Shown: positions 25,863 to 34,276 of the stretch, piece by piece
Layout: each line of letters begins with the position of its first letter
How positions within the stretch are numbered: the stretch's first letter is position 1
Source of the DNA: Lachnospiraceae bacterium
GTDB taxonomy: Bacteria > Bacillota > Clostridia > Lachnospirales > Lachnospiraceae
NCBI GenBank assembly: GCA_017553505.1
Contig: JAFZLD010000021.1
Span: forward strand, 62,001 to 126,000
Length of the DNA: 64,000 nt
Direction of reading: 5' to 3'
Position numbers and translations under genes: made by a program
The notes under the pieces: generated by a model
The model's database searches: none
What the model was told of the DNA's origin: nothing
Seen by the model: only the letters and a program-made list of their open reading frames with translations

Positions 25863-27644
25863 ATGCTTAAAAAAGTTAATCATTATGCCAAAAGAATAAA
25901 AGAAGGCCGACTGAAAGAAGTTATCGCGCAGTTAAAGTGGATTTACAGATATGCGCGGTCTCATAAGTTCGCGATAGGAATCTATACGCTACTAGGTTTA
26001 TCGGGAACAGTTGTATCTCTTTTGGGAAGCTTGGTTTCAAGAGACCTGGTAGATATTATTACCGGTCACAATACGGGTGCGCTCTTGACAACATTTTGCC
26101 TTATGATAGGCACGACCTTGGGAGGAACATTTATCGGACAGGCGTCCAGTTACATTTCTACCAAAGTAGGCATGACGGTTGACAATGAGATTAAGGCAAG
26201 CCTGTTTGACGATATAATGAATGTCGAGTGGGAATCGTTGTCCAAGTACCGTTCGGGCGAACTTGTCGCCAGATGGAACGGTGATGCATCCAGAATCTCT
26301 TCCGGTATCCTTAACATGATACCGAACCTTGTTATTTATATTTTCAGATTTTTCAGTTCTTTGATTTTGGTAATAAGATACGATGCTTCTTTTGCAATAT
26401 TTGCGCTTGCAGGCATTCCCATCAGCCTCTTTATTTCCAGAAGCAGTATGCGACGTATGCAGAAGAATAACATGGGTACGTTAAAGGTTTCTACGGAGCT
26501 TTCGGCGTTTAATCAGGAAACATTTGCGAATGTTCAGACGGTTAAGGCATTTGATATGCTTTCTTTGTACTCCAAGAGACTACGCGTCTTACAGAAGGAA
26601 TATCTGAACGTTCAGTTAAAATATCAGAAGGCAGAGATACTTAACGCTATTATTATGACTTTTGTATCGATGCTTGTTTCCTATTCCGCGCAGGGATGGG
26701 GAATTTACAAGGTGTGGAGCGGAGCCATTACATATGGTACCATGACAATGTTTATTACGTTGTCGACGACGCTTTCTTCCACAGTTAACAGTCTTCTCGG
26801 ACTGTTCCCTACTGCCATAGGTATAGCTAACTCGTCAAAACGACTTATGGATCTTACTAATCTTCCCAAGGAAGATTACGGTAACCGTGATGAGGTTAAG
26901 GCTTTCTTTGAGAAACATAAGGATGAGGGCGTGGGTTTGTCTATAAGAGACGTGACCTATGCGTATCCCAAAAGCGATATAGTATTTGAGAAAGTTTTTG
27001 CTGAAGCACATCCCCATGAAGTTGTTGCATTTGTAGGCCCTTCCGGCGAAGGAAAGACTACGATGTTAAGGTTTCTTTTGTCAATTATCCGTGCTCAGAA
27101 CGGTGAAGGATTTATATGTGCCGGTGACGGAACGCCCGAAAACGGCGGAGAATGTATGAAGTTGTCAGCTTCAGCAAGACAGTTATTCGCATATGTTCCG
27201 CAGGGCAACACCATGTTTTCGGGTACGATTGCCAGCAACATGCGTAACGTTAAGGAAGATGCAACCGATGAAGAGATAATCGAAGCGTTGAAGCTTGCCT
27301 GTGCCTGGAGATTTGTCGAGAAACTTCCCAACGGAATCAACAGCGAGATTATGGAGCGAGGCGGCGGATTCTCGGAAGGTCAGTCGCAGAGATTGTCTAT
27401 TGCGAGAGCTTTACTCAGAAAATCACCCATTCTTTTGCTGGATGAAGCAACATCTGCACTGGATATAGCAACAGAAAGGGAAGTATTAAAGAATATTATG
27501 TGCGATAATTACCCTAGGACCTGTATAGTCACTACGCACAGGCCTTCGGTTTTGAATGTTTGTTCAAGGGTATATTCCATAAGCGACAAGAAATGTACCG
27601 TCATGGACAAGGACGCAATCGAGAAGATGATTACGGATTTTTAG
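25863..27644 (+). CDS. ABC exporter (permease-ATPase fusion), RiPP/lasso-D type
   Basis: A 593-residue half-transporter. The membrane domain with about six helices occupies residues 40-320, and the ATPase domain has Walker A GPSGEGKTT, a signature reading FSEGQSQR (SEGQ in place of the common SGGQ) and Walker B ILLLDEATSALD. No C39 peptidase domain is present, so it would not cleave leaders itself. It resembles the exporter at 61344, which shares SEGQ and a YVPQGNT-x-FSGTI Q-loop region. It probably exports the leader-bearing protein encoded directly upstream. Confidence 0.85.
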   Translation: MLKKVNHYAKRIKEGRLKEVIAQLKWIYRYARSHKFAIGIYTLLGLSGTVVSLLGSLVSRDLVDIITGHNTGALLTTFCLMIGTTLGGTFIGQASSYISTKVGMTVDNEIKASLFDDIMNVEWESLSKYRSGELVARWNGDASRISSGILNMIPNLVIYIFRFFSSLILVIRYDASFAIFALAGIPISLFISRSSMRRMQKNNMGTLKVSTELSAFNQETFANVQTVKAFDMLSLYSKRLRVLQKEYLNVQLKYQKAEILNAIIMTFVSMLVSYSAQGWGIYKVWSGAITYGTMTMFITLSTTLSSTVNSLLGLFPTAIGIANSSKRLMDLTNLPKEDYGNRDEVKAFFEKHKDEGVGLSIRDVTYAYPKSDIVFEKVFAEAHPHEVVAFVGPSGEGKTTMLRFLLSIIRAQNGEGFICAGDGTPENGGECMKLSASARQLFAYVPQGNTMFSGTIASNMRNVKEDATDEEIIEALKLACAWRFVEKLPNGINSEIMERGGGFSEGQSQRLSIARALLRKSPILLLDEATSALDIATEREVLKNIMCDNYPRTCIVTTHRPSVLNVCSRVYSISDKKCTVMDKDAIEKMITDF

Positions 27645-27751
27645 GTAACCTTGTGCAGAAAGGCGTAATTGTATAGATAAAATGTTGAGTAAATACGATA
27701 AAATATCGATATAAGAAATTTTTACTTGTAAAAAGGGAAAGTGAGGATGGT

Positions 27752-29581
27752 ATGAGGAAGTCAATTAAGAAATTTTGCATGTTTCTTATTGCGGCAATTT
27801 TTATGGGCCGCGTGCTGATTAATGACATCGCATATACCAGAGCAGACAGCCTTTCGGAAGAGTCGCAGCCCGCAGTGGAGACTACTGTTGATGAAGCAAC
27901 AGGTGAGACTCCCGCGACTGAAGCTGTAGTTGTGAATCCGGATGAGCTGATTAATGTTGATGAGGAGGACGTTCCGGAAGCACCCGCACCGGTTACGGAT
28001 CCTGAACATAATGAAGACGTATCTTCCAACAATGAAGAAGATGTTACGCCTGTAGCAGACGTATCAGACAATGAACCTGTCGGCGATCCCGCAGGCGAGG
28101 ATGTGTCAGGTAGCGAGCCTGCAATTCAGGGTGACGTATCCGACAATGATGAGCCTGCAGTTACTCCCGGTGAAAATGATGTAACCGGTAATGAGCCTTC
28201 AGAGGATGTAACAGGCAATGAACCTTCGGAAGATGTTACCGGCAATGAACCGGCAGAAGAAGTTATTGTGCCTGATACTACGCCCCATACAGCTCAGTTC
28301 TATATTGTTGTACAGGCAGAGCTTGCTAATATCACTCCGGAAGTAACCGGCAAGGAACCCACCAACAATCCCGCGGCCAAGTACAAGGATGCCAAGATTT
28401 CCAAGGGCGGCAAGACCTTTGAACAGGTTATCAAGGAAGCTGCCGGCGACATCAAGAAGATTGATGCTGCCGTAGGTACCGCCAGAGCCAAGTTTGTGTT
28501 CCCTGCAGAGTACGCAGGCAACATTTCTGTAACAGAGTTCCTTGGCTCCAATAAGGTATATGAAGAGGGCGCATCTGCCGAATCCATCATTGAAGATGTA
28601 TTTGGCGTTAAGCTTAACAACATCGGAACATATTACAGCGAATTGAACGGAAACACCAAGACCGGAAACATTATTTATGCGTACGGTAAGATGCTTGACT
28701 GGTATGTTCTTAAAGATATGAACCAGCAGTATTGGCACGTAGACGGTTTCTATAATACTGCCAAGGTATATGTTGCTGATAAATATAAGTCATTTGGCGA
28801 AGCCGAAGAATATGAGTATAACGGCGCGTCCAAAGCTTCCGAGGTAGAAGCGGCCATAAAGAGCGCAGCTGAAGGCGTTGCAAGCGCACTTCCCGGAGAA
28901 CTTGTAATACAGAACATTTTGTATTACGATTCCGAGAACAATCCTTCGGAAGTAATTGAAGCGGGCACATACAAGGCAGTTGCGACTGTTAAGTATGTAT
29001 ATAAGGTTGAGGGAATTGATTTATATCATGACTTCTATTGCGAGAGCGATGCTTTCCCTGTAGAGTTCCCGATAACAGTTAAGGCGGCATCGGAGCCTAC
29101 ACCTACTCCTACGCCTACCCCCACGCCTACACCCACACCTACACCCACTCCTACACCCACGCCGACCCCTACGCCGACGCCCACTCCTACACCTACACCG
29201 ACCCCTACGCCGGAGCCTACACCTACACCTACTCCCGCTCCGGTACCCACACCTACACCGGTACCTGCACCTGCTCCCGAGCCTGAAGAGGTAGTTGAAG
29301 AGGAGCCTGTACCTACTGTTGAAGTAATTGAGGCAGTTGAGCCTGTTGAAGGCGAGAGCGAGGATTCTGAGCAGAAGGGACTTGTAATCGGTGACGGAGA
29401 TGTTCCGCTCTTTGACGGAATGGATATCACAGAAGATGAAGCTCCTTTGGCAGCTTTTGAAGGCGAATGCTGGATTCACTGGTTGATTCTTCTTTTGACT
29501 GTAGTATATGCCGCTTATGTAGTAATTCAGGCTATCAGAAATCGTAAGACTATTGAGTTGCTTACAGAAGAGGAGGAATAA
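27752..29581 (+). CDS. Large secreted, membrane-anchored surface protein with Pro-Thr repeat stalk
   Basis: A 609-residue protein. It has an N-terminal signal sequence ([18 protein letters not shown], about 6-25) and an acidic low-complexity region (30-175) containing three copies of a DVTGNEPSE unit. An unrecognised folded region follows (about 180-345), including a segment with [14 protein letters not shown], then a second Ig-like stretch (350-445). A PTPTP stalk spans about 447-506, and a C-terminal membrane helix ([19 protein letters not shown]) is followed by a basic tail. It has a GTGAGG site before the ATG. It is followed three bases later by a small membrane protein gene. Topology is clear; function is unknown. 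Confidence 0.7.
   Translation: MRKSIKKFCMFLIAAIFMGRVLINDIAYTRADSLSEESQPAVETTVDEATGETPATEAVVVNPDELINVDEEDVPEAPAPVTDPEHNEDVSSNNEEDVTPVADVSDNEPVGDPAGEDVSGSEPAIQGDVSDNDEPAVTPGENDVTGNEPSEDVTGNEPSEDVTGNEPAEEVIVPDTTPHTAQFYIVVQAELANITPEVTGKEPTNNPAAKYKDAKISKGGKTFEQVIKEAAGDIKKIDAAVGTARAKFVFPAEYAGNISVTEFLGSNKVYEEGASAESIIEDVFGVKLNNIGTYYSELNGNTKTGNIIYAYGKMLDWYVLKDMNQQYWHVDGFYNTAKVYVADKYKSFGEAEEYEYNGASKASEVEAAIKSAAEGVASALPGELVIQNILYYDSENNPSEVIEAGTYKAVATVKYVYKVEGIDLYHDFYCESDAFPVEFPITVKAASEPTPTPTPTPTPTPTPTPTPTPTPTPTPTPTPTPTPTPTPEPTPTPTPAPVPTPTPVPAPAPEPEEVVEEEPVPTVEVIEAVEPVEGESEDSEQKGLVIGDGDVPLFDGMDITEDEAPLAAFEGECWIHWLILLLTVVYAAYVVIQAIRNRKTIELLTEEEE
28168..28262 (+). repeat. Tandem DVTGNEPSE-coding repeat
   Basis: Three consecutive nine-codon units encode DVTGNEP(S/A)E in the acidic region of the surface protein, preceded by looser DVSDNEP and DVSGSEP forms. 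The copies differ at third codon positions, so the repeat is old or selected at the protein level. Confidence 0.75.
29094..29270 (+). repeat. Pro-Thr codon tandem repeat
   Basis: About 25 repeats of a six-base unit CCN-ACN encode an alternating PTPTP stalk with a few Glu, Ala and Val interruptions. Third positions vary, but length change by slippage is plausible. The opposite strand reads as an artefactual Gly-Val ORF. Confidence 0.85.
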
Positions 29582-29583
29582 GT

Positions 29584-29790
29584 ATGGAGAAGGCTAAGAG
29601 ACAGAACTTAATAAACTGCATAGTAACATTGGTCTTTTTCATTGCTTTGGCTGTTTGTTACTTCTTTTGGAAGTGCAAGTTAGACCTTCCTGTAACAATC
29701 GTTGCGGTAGCGATAGGAATTGCCGGATTGGTATTGTTGTTCGTGCAGAATAAGAAGATTAAAGAGTTATCTTCAGACACAGAAGAATAG
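29584..29790 (+). CDS. Small membrane protein with two helices
   Basis: A 68-residue protein with GAGGAGG three bases upstream in the end of the preceding gene. It has two hydrophobic segments (about 11-29 and 34-53) separated by WKCKLDL and a charged C-terminus. I do not recognise a family. The three-base gap shows it is cotranscribed with the surface protein, so it may help its export or placement. A terminator follows. Confidence 0.6.
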   Translation: MEKAKRQNLINCIVTLVFFIALAVCYFFWKCKLDLPVTIVAVAIGIAGLVLLFVQNKKIKELSSDTEE

Positions 29791-29805
29791 TTAAAAAATA
29801 CTTAA

Positions 29806-29836
29806 GGGGGCTTCTGCTATGAAGCCTCCGATTTTT
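29806..29836 (+). terminator. Rho-independent terminator
   Basis: A nine-bp stem (GGGGGCTTC with GAAGCCTCC, one G-U pair) with a six-base loop is followed by a short A then TTTTT. It closes the surface-protein operon. Confidence 0.85.
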
Positions 29837-29893
29837 GTGTTATAATATTCAAATGTTAATGTAGAGAATATTGACAAGAGAGTGTAACGGGAA

Positions 29894-30517
29894 ATGGAAA
29901 TTAAGGAAATATTGGGACCATTTTTGCTTAAGGTACCGTCGTATGCTTATTCGCACATTTACGATGTTGTGGTATATGAGATAGGCATATTGGCGGCTGT
30001 TTTGGTGTGCTTTTTTAAAGATCCAATTAAAAAAGCCAACAGGAAGGCTGTATTCCGTAGGACTGAAGTGGATATAAAGGCCAAAAGAGATGTGGCGGAA
30101 GAATCGTCTTTTTTGGTGCGTGCAGCTATTATGAACTATCGCAGACGTAATATGGTGCTCGTTGTTATTGCTGCATTATTAAGCGAAGTGCTGTTTCAAA
30201 TTTTTGCGCACTACTCTCCCAGAATAGAGCCGCTAACCGGCTGGACCTTTATAGCTTTGCTGGTCCCGGTTTCCGTATACTACTTTGTGGAAGTAATGAG
30301 CAACTGGATTGGGCGCATCGTTGGCGTGCTTTTAATAATAGCTGTCTTCTACGCGAACAGATTATACTGCATGATTAATGAGAATCACCATAAGACATGT
30401 TACGCAATAAAAGCTTTGGTGATTATATATGGAGTAATAGGAATAATAGTTCAGTTCTTTTTCGTTAAAAAATATAATAAACCCGTTAAAGATGAGAAAT
30501 CGTTGGAAGACGAATAG
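29894..30517 (+). CDS. Polytopic membrane protein of unknown function
   Basis: A 207-residue protein with five predicted membrane helices (about 22-42, 90-110, 118-135, 138-158, 168-190) and a charged loop (KKANRKAVFRRTEVDIKAKRD) between the first two. The start codon follows AACGGGAA, a modest ribosome-binding site. No motif is recognised. It lies 51 bases before the UDP-glucose dehydrogenase gene and could belong to the envelope polysaccharide region. Confidence 0.55.
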   Translation: MEIKEILGPFLLKVPSYAYSHIYDVVVYEIGILAAVLVCFFKDPIKKANRKAVFRRTEVDIKAKRDVAEESSFLVRAAIMNYRRRNMVLVVIAALLSEVLFQIFAHYSPRIEPLTGWTFIALLVPVSVYYFVEVMSNWIGRIVGVLLIIAVFYANRLYCMINENHHKTCYAIKALVIIYGVIGIIVQFFFVKKYNKPVKDEKSLEDE

Positions 30518-30568
30518 AGAAGTTGATTATTACCCGTAAAGGGAATAGTAAATCGGAGGATTTTGAGG

Positions 30569-31798
30569 ATGAAAATTGCAGTTGCAGGTACAGGTTATGT
30601 GGGATTATCCATATCGGTACTTCTTTCGCAGCATAATGAAGTTACTGCCGTAGATATTATCGAAGATAAGGTTAAGCTTATCAACAGTGGCAAGTCACCT
30701 ATTCAGGACAAGGAGATTTCGGAGTATCTTGCCGAGAAGAAACTTAATCTTAAGGCTACCACCGATGCTTCGGCAGCATACAAGGACGCCGATTTCGTAG
30801 TTATTTCCACACCTACCAACTACGATCCCAAGCTTAATTACTTTAACACCGAATCTGTTGAAGACGTTATCGAGAAAGTTCTTGCGGTTAACGACAAGGC
30901 TACCATGGTAATCAAGAGTACCGTTCCCGTAGGCTATACCGCCAAGATGCGTGATAAATATAACACCAAGAGAATCATTTTCTCTCCCGAATTCTTACGT
31001 GAAGGAAAGGCTTTGTACGATAACCTTTATCCTTCAAGAATTATTGTGGGCGTTGTTAAGACCGATTCCGAAATGGTTGAGAAAGGAAAGGCATTCGCTA
31101 ACCTCTTACTTGACGGCGCGATTAAGAAAGACGTTACCAGCCTTGTAATGGATTCTACGGAAGCTGAAGCTGTTAAGCTTTTTGCCAATACATATCTTGC
31201 GCTTCGCGTAAGTTTCTTTAACGAACTTGATACCTATGCAGAGGTGAGAGGACTTAATACCAAGGACATTATCGAAGGTGTCTGCCTCGATCCCCGTATC
31301 GGTAATCATTACAACAATCCTTCTTTTGGCTACGGCGGATATTGCCTGCCCAAGGATACCAAGCAGCTTCTTGCCAACTATCAGGATGTGCCCGAGAATC
31401 TTATCGAGGCAATTGTGGCAGCTAACTCCACAAGAAAAGATTTCGTAGCCGAGAGAATATTGGAAAAAGCAGGATACTACGAAGGTACCCACGGAAGAGA
31501 TGGCACACCCGGTCACTCGGTTGTAGTAGGTATCTACAGACTTATTATGAAAGCTAATTCCGACAACTTCAGACAGTCCAGTATTCAGGGCGTTATGAAG
31601 CGTCTTAAGGCTAAGGGCGCAGAGGTTGTAATTTACGAGCCCACGCTTTCCGATGCAGAGTTCTTTGGAAGTAAGGTTATCAATGATCTGGATGAATTTA
31701 AAAAGGTCTCCAAGGTTATCGTTGCGAACCGCTTCCAGCAGGAGCTTGAAGATGTAGCCGATAAGGTATACACAAGAGATCTTTATTCAAGAGACTAA
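30569..31798 (+). CDS. ugd: UDP-glucose 6-dehydrogenase family protein
   Basis: A 409-residue NAD-dependent enzyme that oxidises a UDP-hexose to the uronic acid, giving precursors for surface polysaccharide. The N-terminal Rossmann loop [14 protein letters not shown] and the active-site motif [11 protein letters not shown] with Cys259 are visible. The ATG at 30569 is preferred to TTG 30563 because its distance to GGAGG is normal. It heads a set with two glycosyltransferases and a lipoprotein. UDP-ManNAc or UDP-GalNAc dehydrogenase relatives cannot be excluded, but the short Ugd type fits best. Confidence 0.85.
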   Translation: MKIAVAGTGYVGLSISVLLSQHNEVTAVDIIEDKVKLINSGKSPIQDKEISEYLAEKKLNLKATTDASAAYKDADFVVISTPTNYDPKLNYFNTESVEDVIEKVLAVNDKATMVIKSTVPVGYTAKMRDKYNTKRIIFSPEFLREGKALYDNLYPSRIIVGVVKTDSEMVEKGKAFANLLLDGAIKKDVTSLVMDSTEAEAVKLFANTYLALRVSFFNELDTYAEVRGLNTKDIIEGVCLDPRIGNHYNNPSFGYGGYCLPKDTKQLLANYQDVPENLIEAIVAANSTRKDFVAERILEKAGYYEGTHGRDGTPGHSVVVGIYRLIMKANSDNFRQSSIQGVMKRLKAKGAEVVIYEPTLSDAEFFGSKVINDLDEFKKVSKVIVANRFQQELEDVADKVYTRDLYSRD

Positions 31799-31820
31799 GA
31801 ATTTGTGCGGAGAGATAAAA

Positions 31821-33002
31821 GTGGAAAATTCGGTTAAAAATGTATTTATCATAGGCTCAAAGGGTATTCCTTCCAATTACGGCGGATATGAGTCATTTGT
31901 GGACAGACTTACTGCTTACAGAAAGTCTGATAAAATCGCTTACACGGTTGCTTGCGTTGTTGAGCCCGAGAAGTGGGACGGAACGGAAGGCTTCAGATAC
32001 AATGAAGCTGACTGCTTTAACATTAAGTTTAAGAAGATTGGTCCCGCGAGAGCAATTTTCTATGATGTTGATGCTTTTAAACACTGTATCAAGATTATTA
32101 AGGAACGTAAGATTGAAAACCCGATAGTATACGTGCTTGCGTGCAGAATGGGTCCGTTCTTTAAGAAATATGTTAAGCAGGTTCATAAGCTCGGCGGTAA
32201 GGTATTCGTTAATCCCGACGGACACGAGTGGCTTCGTGCCAAGTGGAGCGCTCCTGTAAGAAAGTACTGGAAGTTCTCCGAGCGTCTTATGGTTAAGAGC
32301 GCAGACCTTTTAATCTGCGATGCCAAGGCCATTGAGAAGTACATTCACGAAGAATATGACAAATACAAGCCCAATACCACATTTATTGCGTATGGCTCCA
32401 ATATAGACAAGTCCGAACTTTCGGACAACGATGAGAAAGTAGTCAACTGGTACAAGGAAAAAGACGTTCGTCCCAAGGACTATTATCTTGTGGTAGGACG
32501 CTTTGTACCGGAGAATAACTACGAGACCATGATTCGTGAGTTCATGAAGTCCGACACCAAGAAGGATTTCGTGCTGATATCGAATGTTGAGAATAATGCT
32601 TTTTACGCAGACCTTAAGGCCAAGACCGGTTTTGACAAGGATAAGCGTATTAAGTTTGTGGGAACCGTGTACGACAGAGAACTTCTTAAGAAGATTCGTG
32701 AGAATGCGTACGGATACTTCCACGGTCATGAAGTGGGCGGTACGAACCCGAGCCTTCTTGAGAGCTTAGGCAGTACCGATTTGAACCTTCTTTTGGACGT
32801 ATGCTTTAACAGAGAAGTCGGCGCCGACGGTGCGATCTACTGGTCCAAAGAACCCGGCGCACTTGCTTCTCTTATCGAGCGTGCCGACAAGATGACTCAG
32901 GAAGAGATTCACGAGATGAGCGTCAAGGCCAAGAACCGTATTTCGTCAGAGTACAGCTGGGACAAGATCGTTCATGATTATGAGGAAGTTTTTTTGAAAT
33001 AA
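31821..33002 (+). CDS. Glycosyltransferase (DUF1972/GT4, rhamnosyltransferase-like)
   Basis: A 393-residue GT-B enzyme. The N-terminus FIIGSKGIPSNYGGYESFVDRL is the signature of the DUF1972/Cps rhamnosyltransferase group, and the C-terminal half has HEVGGTNPSLLE, a typical donor-binding loop. The GTG at 31821 lies seven bases after GGAGAG; the upstream TTG (31803) in the same frame has no site. It probably transfers a sugar during assembly of the surface polysaccharide repeat on the cytoplasmic face. Confidence 0.8.
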   Translation: MENSVKNVFIIGSKGIPSNYGGYESFVDRLTAYRKSDKIAYTVACVVEPEKWDGTEGFRYNEADCFNIKFKKIGPARAIFYDVDAFKHCIKIIKERKIENPIVYVLACRMGPFFKKYVKQVHKLGGKVFVNPDGHEWLRAKWSAPVRKYWKFSERLMVKSADLLICDAKAIEKYIHEEYDKYKPNTTFIAYGSNIDKSELSDNDEKVVNWYKEKDVRPKDYYLVVGRFVPENNYETMIREFMKSDTKKDFVLISNVENNAFYADLKAKTGFDKDKRIKFVGTVYDRELLKKIRENAYGYFHGHEVGGTNPSLLESLGSTDLNLLLDVCFNREVGADGAIYWSKEPGALASLIERADKMTQEEIHEMSVKAKNRISSEYSWDKIVHDYEEVFLK

Positions 33003-33026
33003 CGACCGATTAGGGGGAATATCGGA

Positions 33027-34268
33027 TTGAAGATCTTAATGGTCAACAAATTCTTTTACATAAAGGGCGGCAGCGAGACGTATTATTTCGCGCTTAAGAG
33101 ACTGCTCGAGAGTAAGGGGCACGAGGTTATTGATTTCTCTATGAAGGATGAGAAGAACTTCGAGTCGCCTTATGCGGACTACTTCGTGGAAGCTGTGGAT
33201 TATAACGGTCCCAGCGGTGCGAAGGCTAAGATTCGTGCGGCACGGAACATAATTTATTCGAGAGAAGCCCGCGATAAGTTTGAGAAGCTTGTTAAGGATA
33301 CGAAGCCTGATGTGGTACACCTTCACATATTCCAGCATCAGTTGTCTCCGTCGATTCTTGATGTATGTAAGAAATACAATCTGCCGGTAGTTTATACCGC
33401 GCATGATTTGAAGATGTTATGCCTCAATTACGTTATGATGACTCATGGCAAGATTTGTGAGAAGTGCAAGGGCGGACACTATCTTAACTGTGCACGTCAG
33501 AAATGTGTTAAGGACAGCTTCTTCAAAAGCATGATTAATGTATGTGAAGGATATCTTCACAAGTGGCGTAAGAGTTACGATGCGATTGATTATATAGTGA
33601 CCCCGAGCGATTTTTATCGTAAGAAATTCATCGAGTTCGGAGTTGATAAAGACCGTGTGATTCACCTTGCGAACTTCCTCGACAGAGAGTGCCCGACGGT
33701 TAATAAGACTGAGGATAGCGAGCAGTATTTCCTGTATTTTGGAAGATTGTCGCGCGAAAAGGGTATCAATACGCTGGTCAAAGCATATGAGAAATATCTT
33801 GAGGCGGGCGGCAAGTCCGAACTTAAGATTGTGGGCAAGGGTCCTTGCATGGACGATATAAGTGCGCTTGTTACTGAGAAGAAGCTTGATTCGGTTAAAC
33901 TTTTGGGCTTTAAGAGCGGACAGGAGCTTATTGATGTAGTCGGCAATGCGAAGGCGGTTGTTCTTCCTTCCGAGTGGTATGAGAACGGACCTTATTCCGC
34001 TATTGAGGCCATTCAGTGCGGCAGACCCATAATCGGCTCGCAAATCGGCGGCATTCCTGAACTTATAGACGGAAACGGATTTTCTTTTGCCCATGGTGAC
34101 GTGGATGCGCTTGCTGAGATTTTAAAGACATTTCCGGAAACGGATACTGAGGAGCACAAGGCGCTTTGTGAGAAGTCACGCGAACTGTTTGCGCGTAATC
34201 ACATGGCAGACTCACATTATCCGGTTCTTGAGAAGATATACAATAAAGCAATTGATTTACACAAATAG
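33027..34268 (+). CDS. Glycosyltransferase family 4
   Basis: A 413-residue GT-B fold enzyme starting at TTG after AGGGGGAATATCGGA. KILMVNKFFYIKGGSETYYF at the N-terminus, YFGRLSREKGINTLVKAYE in the middle and PSEWYENGPYSAIEAIQCG near the C-terminus are GT4 hallmarks, the last carrying the E-x7-E-like retaining motif. An insertion with four cysteines (CEKCKGGHYLNCARQKC) occurs at about residues 141-157, as seen in some GT4 proteins. It is part of the ugd gene set. Confidence 0.88.
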   Translation: MKILMVNKFFYIKGGSETYYFALKRLLESKGHEVIDFSMKDEKNFESPYADYFVEAVDYNGPSGAKAKIRAARNIIYSREARDKFEKLVKDTKPDVVHLHIFQHQLSPSILDVCKKYNLPVVYTAHDLKMLCLNYVMMTHGKICEKCKGGHYLNCARQKCVKDSFFKSMINVCEGYLHKWRKSYDAIDYIVTPSDFYRKKFIEFGVDKDRVIHLANFLDRECPTVNKTEDSEQYFLYFGRLSREKGINTLVKAYEKYLEAGGKSELKIVGKGPCMDDISALVTEKKLDSVKLLGFKSGQELIDVVGNAKAVVLPSEWYENGPYSAIEAIQCGRPIIGSQIGGIPELIDGNGFSFAHGDVDALAEILKTFPETDTEEHKALCEKSRELFARNHMADSHYPVLEKIYNKAIDLHK

Positions 34269-34276
34269 GTGAAATT

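Noticed and set aside
29094-29270. Possible CRISPR or satellite array
   Set aside because: The units are in-frame six-base Pro-Thr codons without spacers, inside a coding sequence.
29035-29430. 131-residue - strand ORF, Gly/Val-rich
   Set aside because: It is the antisense reading of the Pro-Thr codon repeat; low complexity, no start signal and no homology expected.
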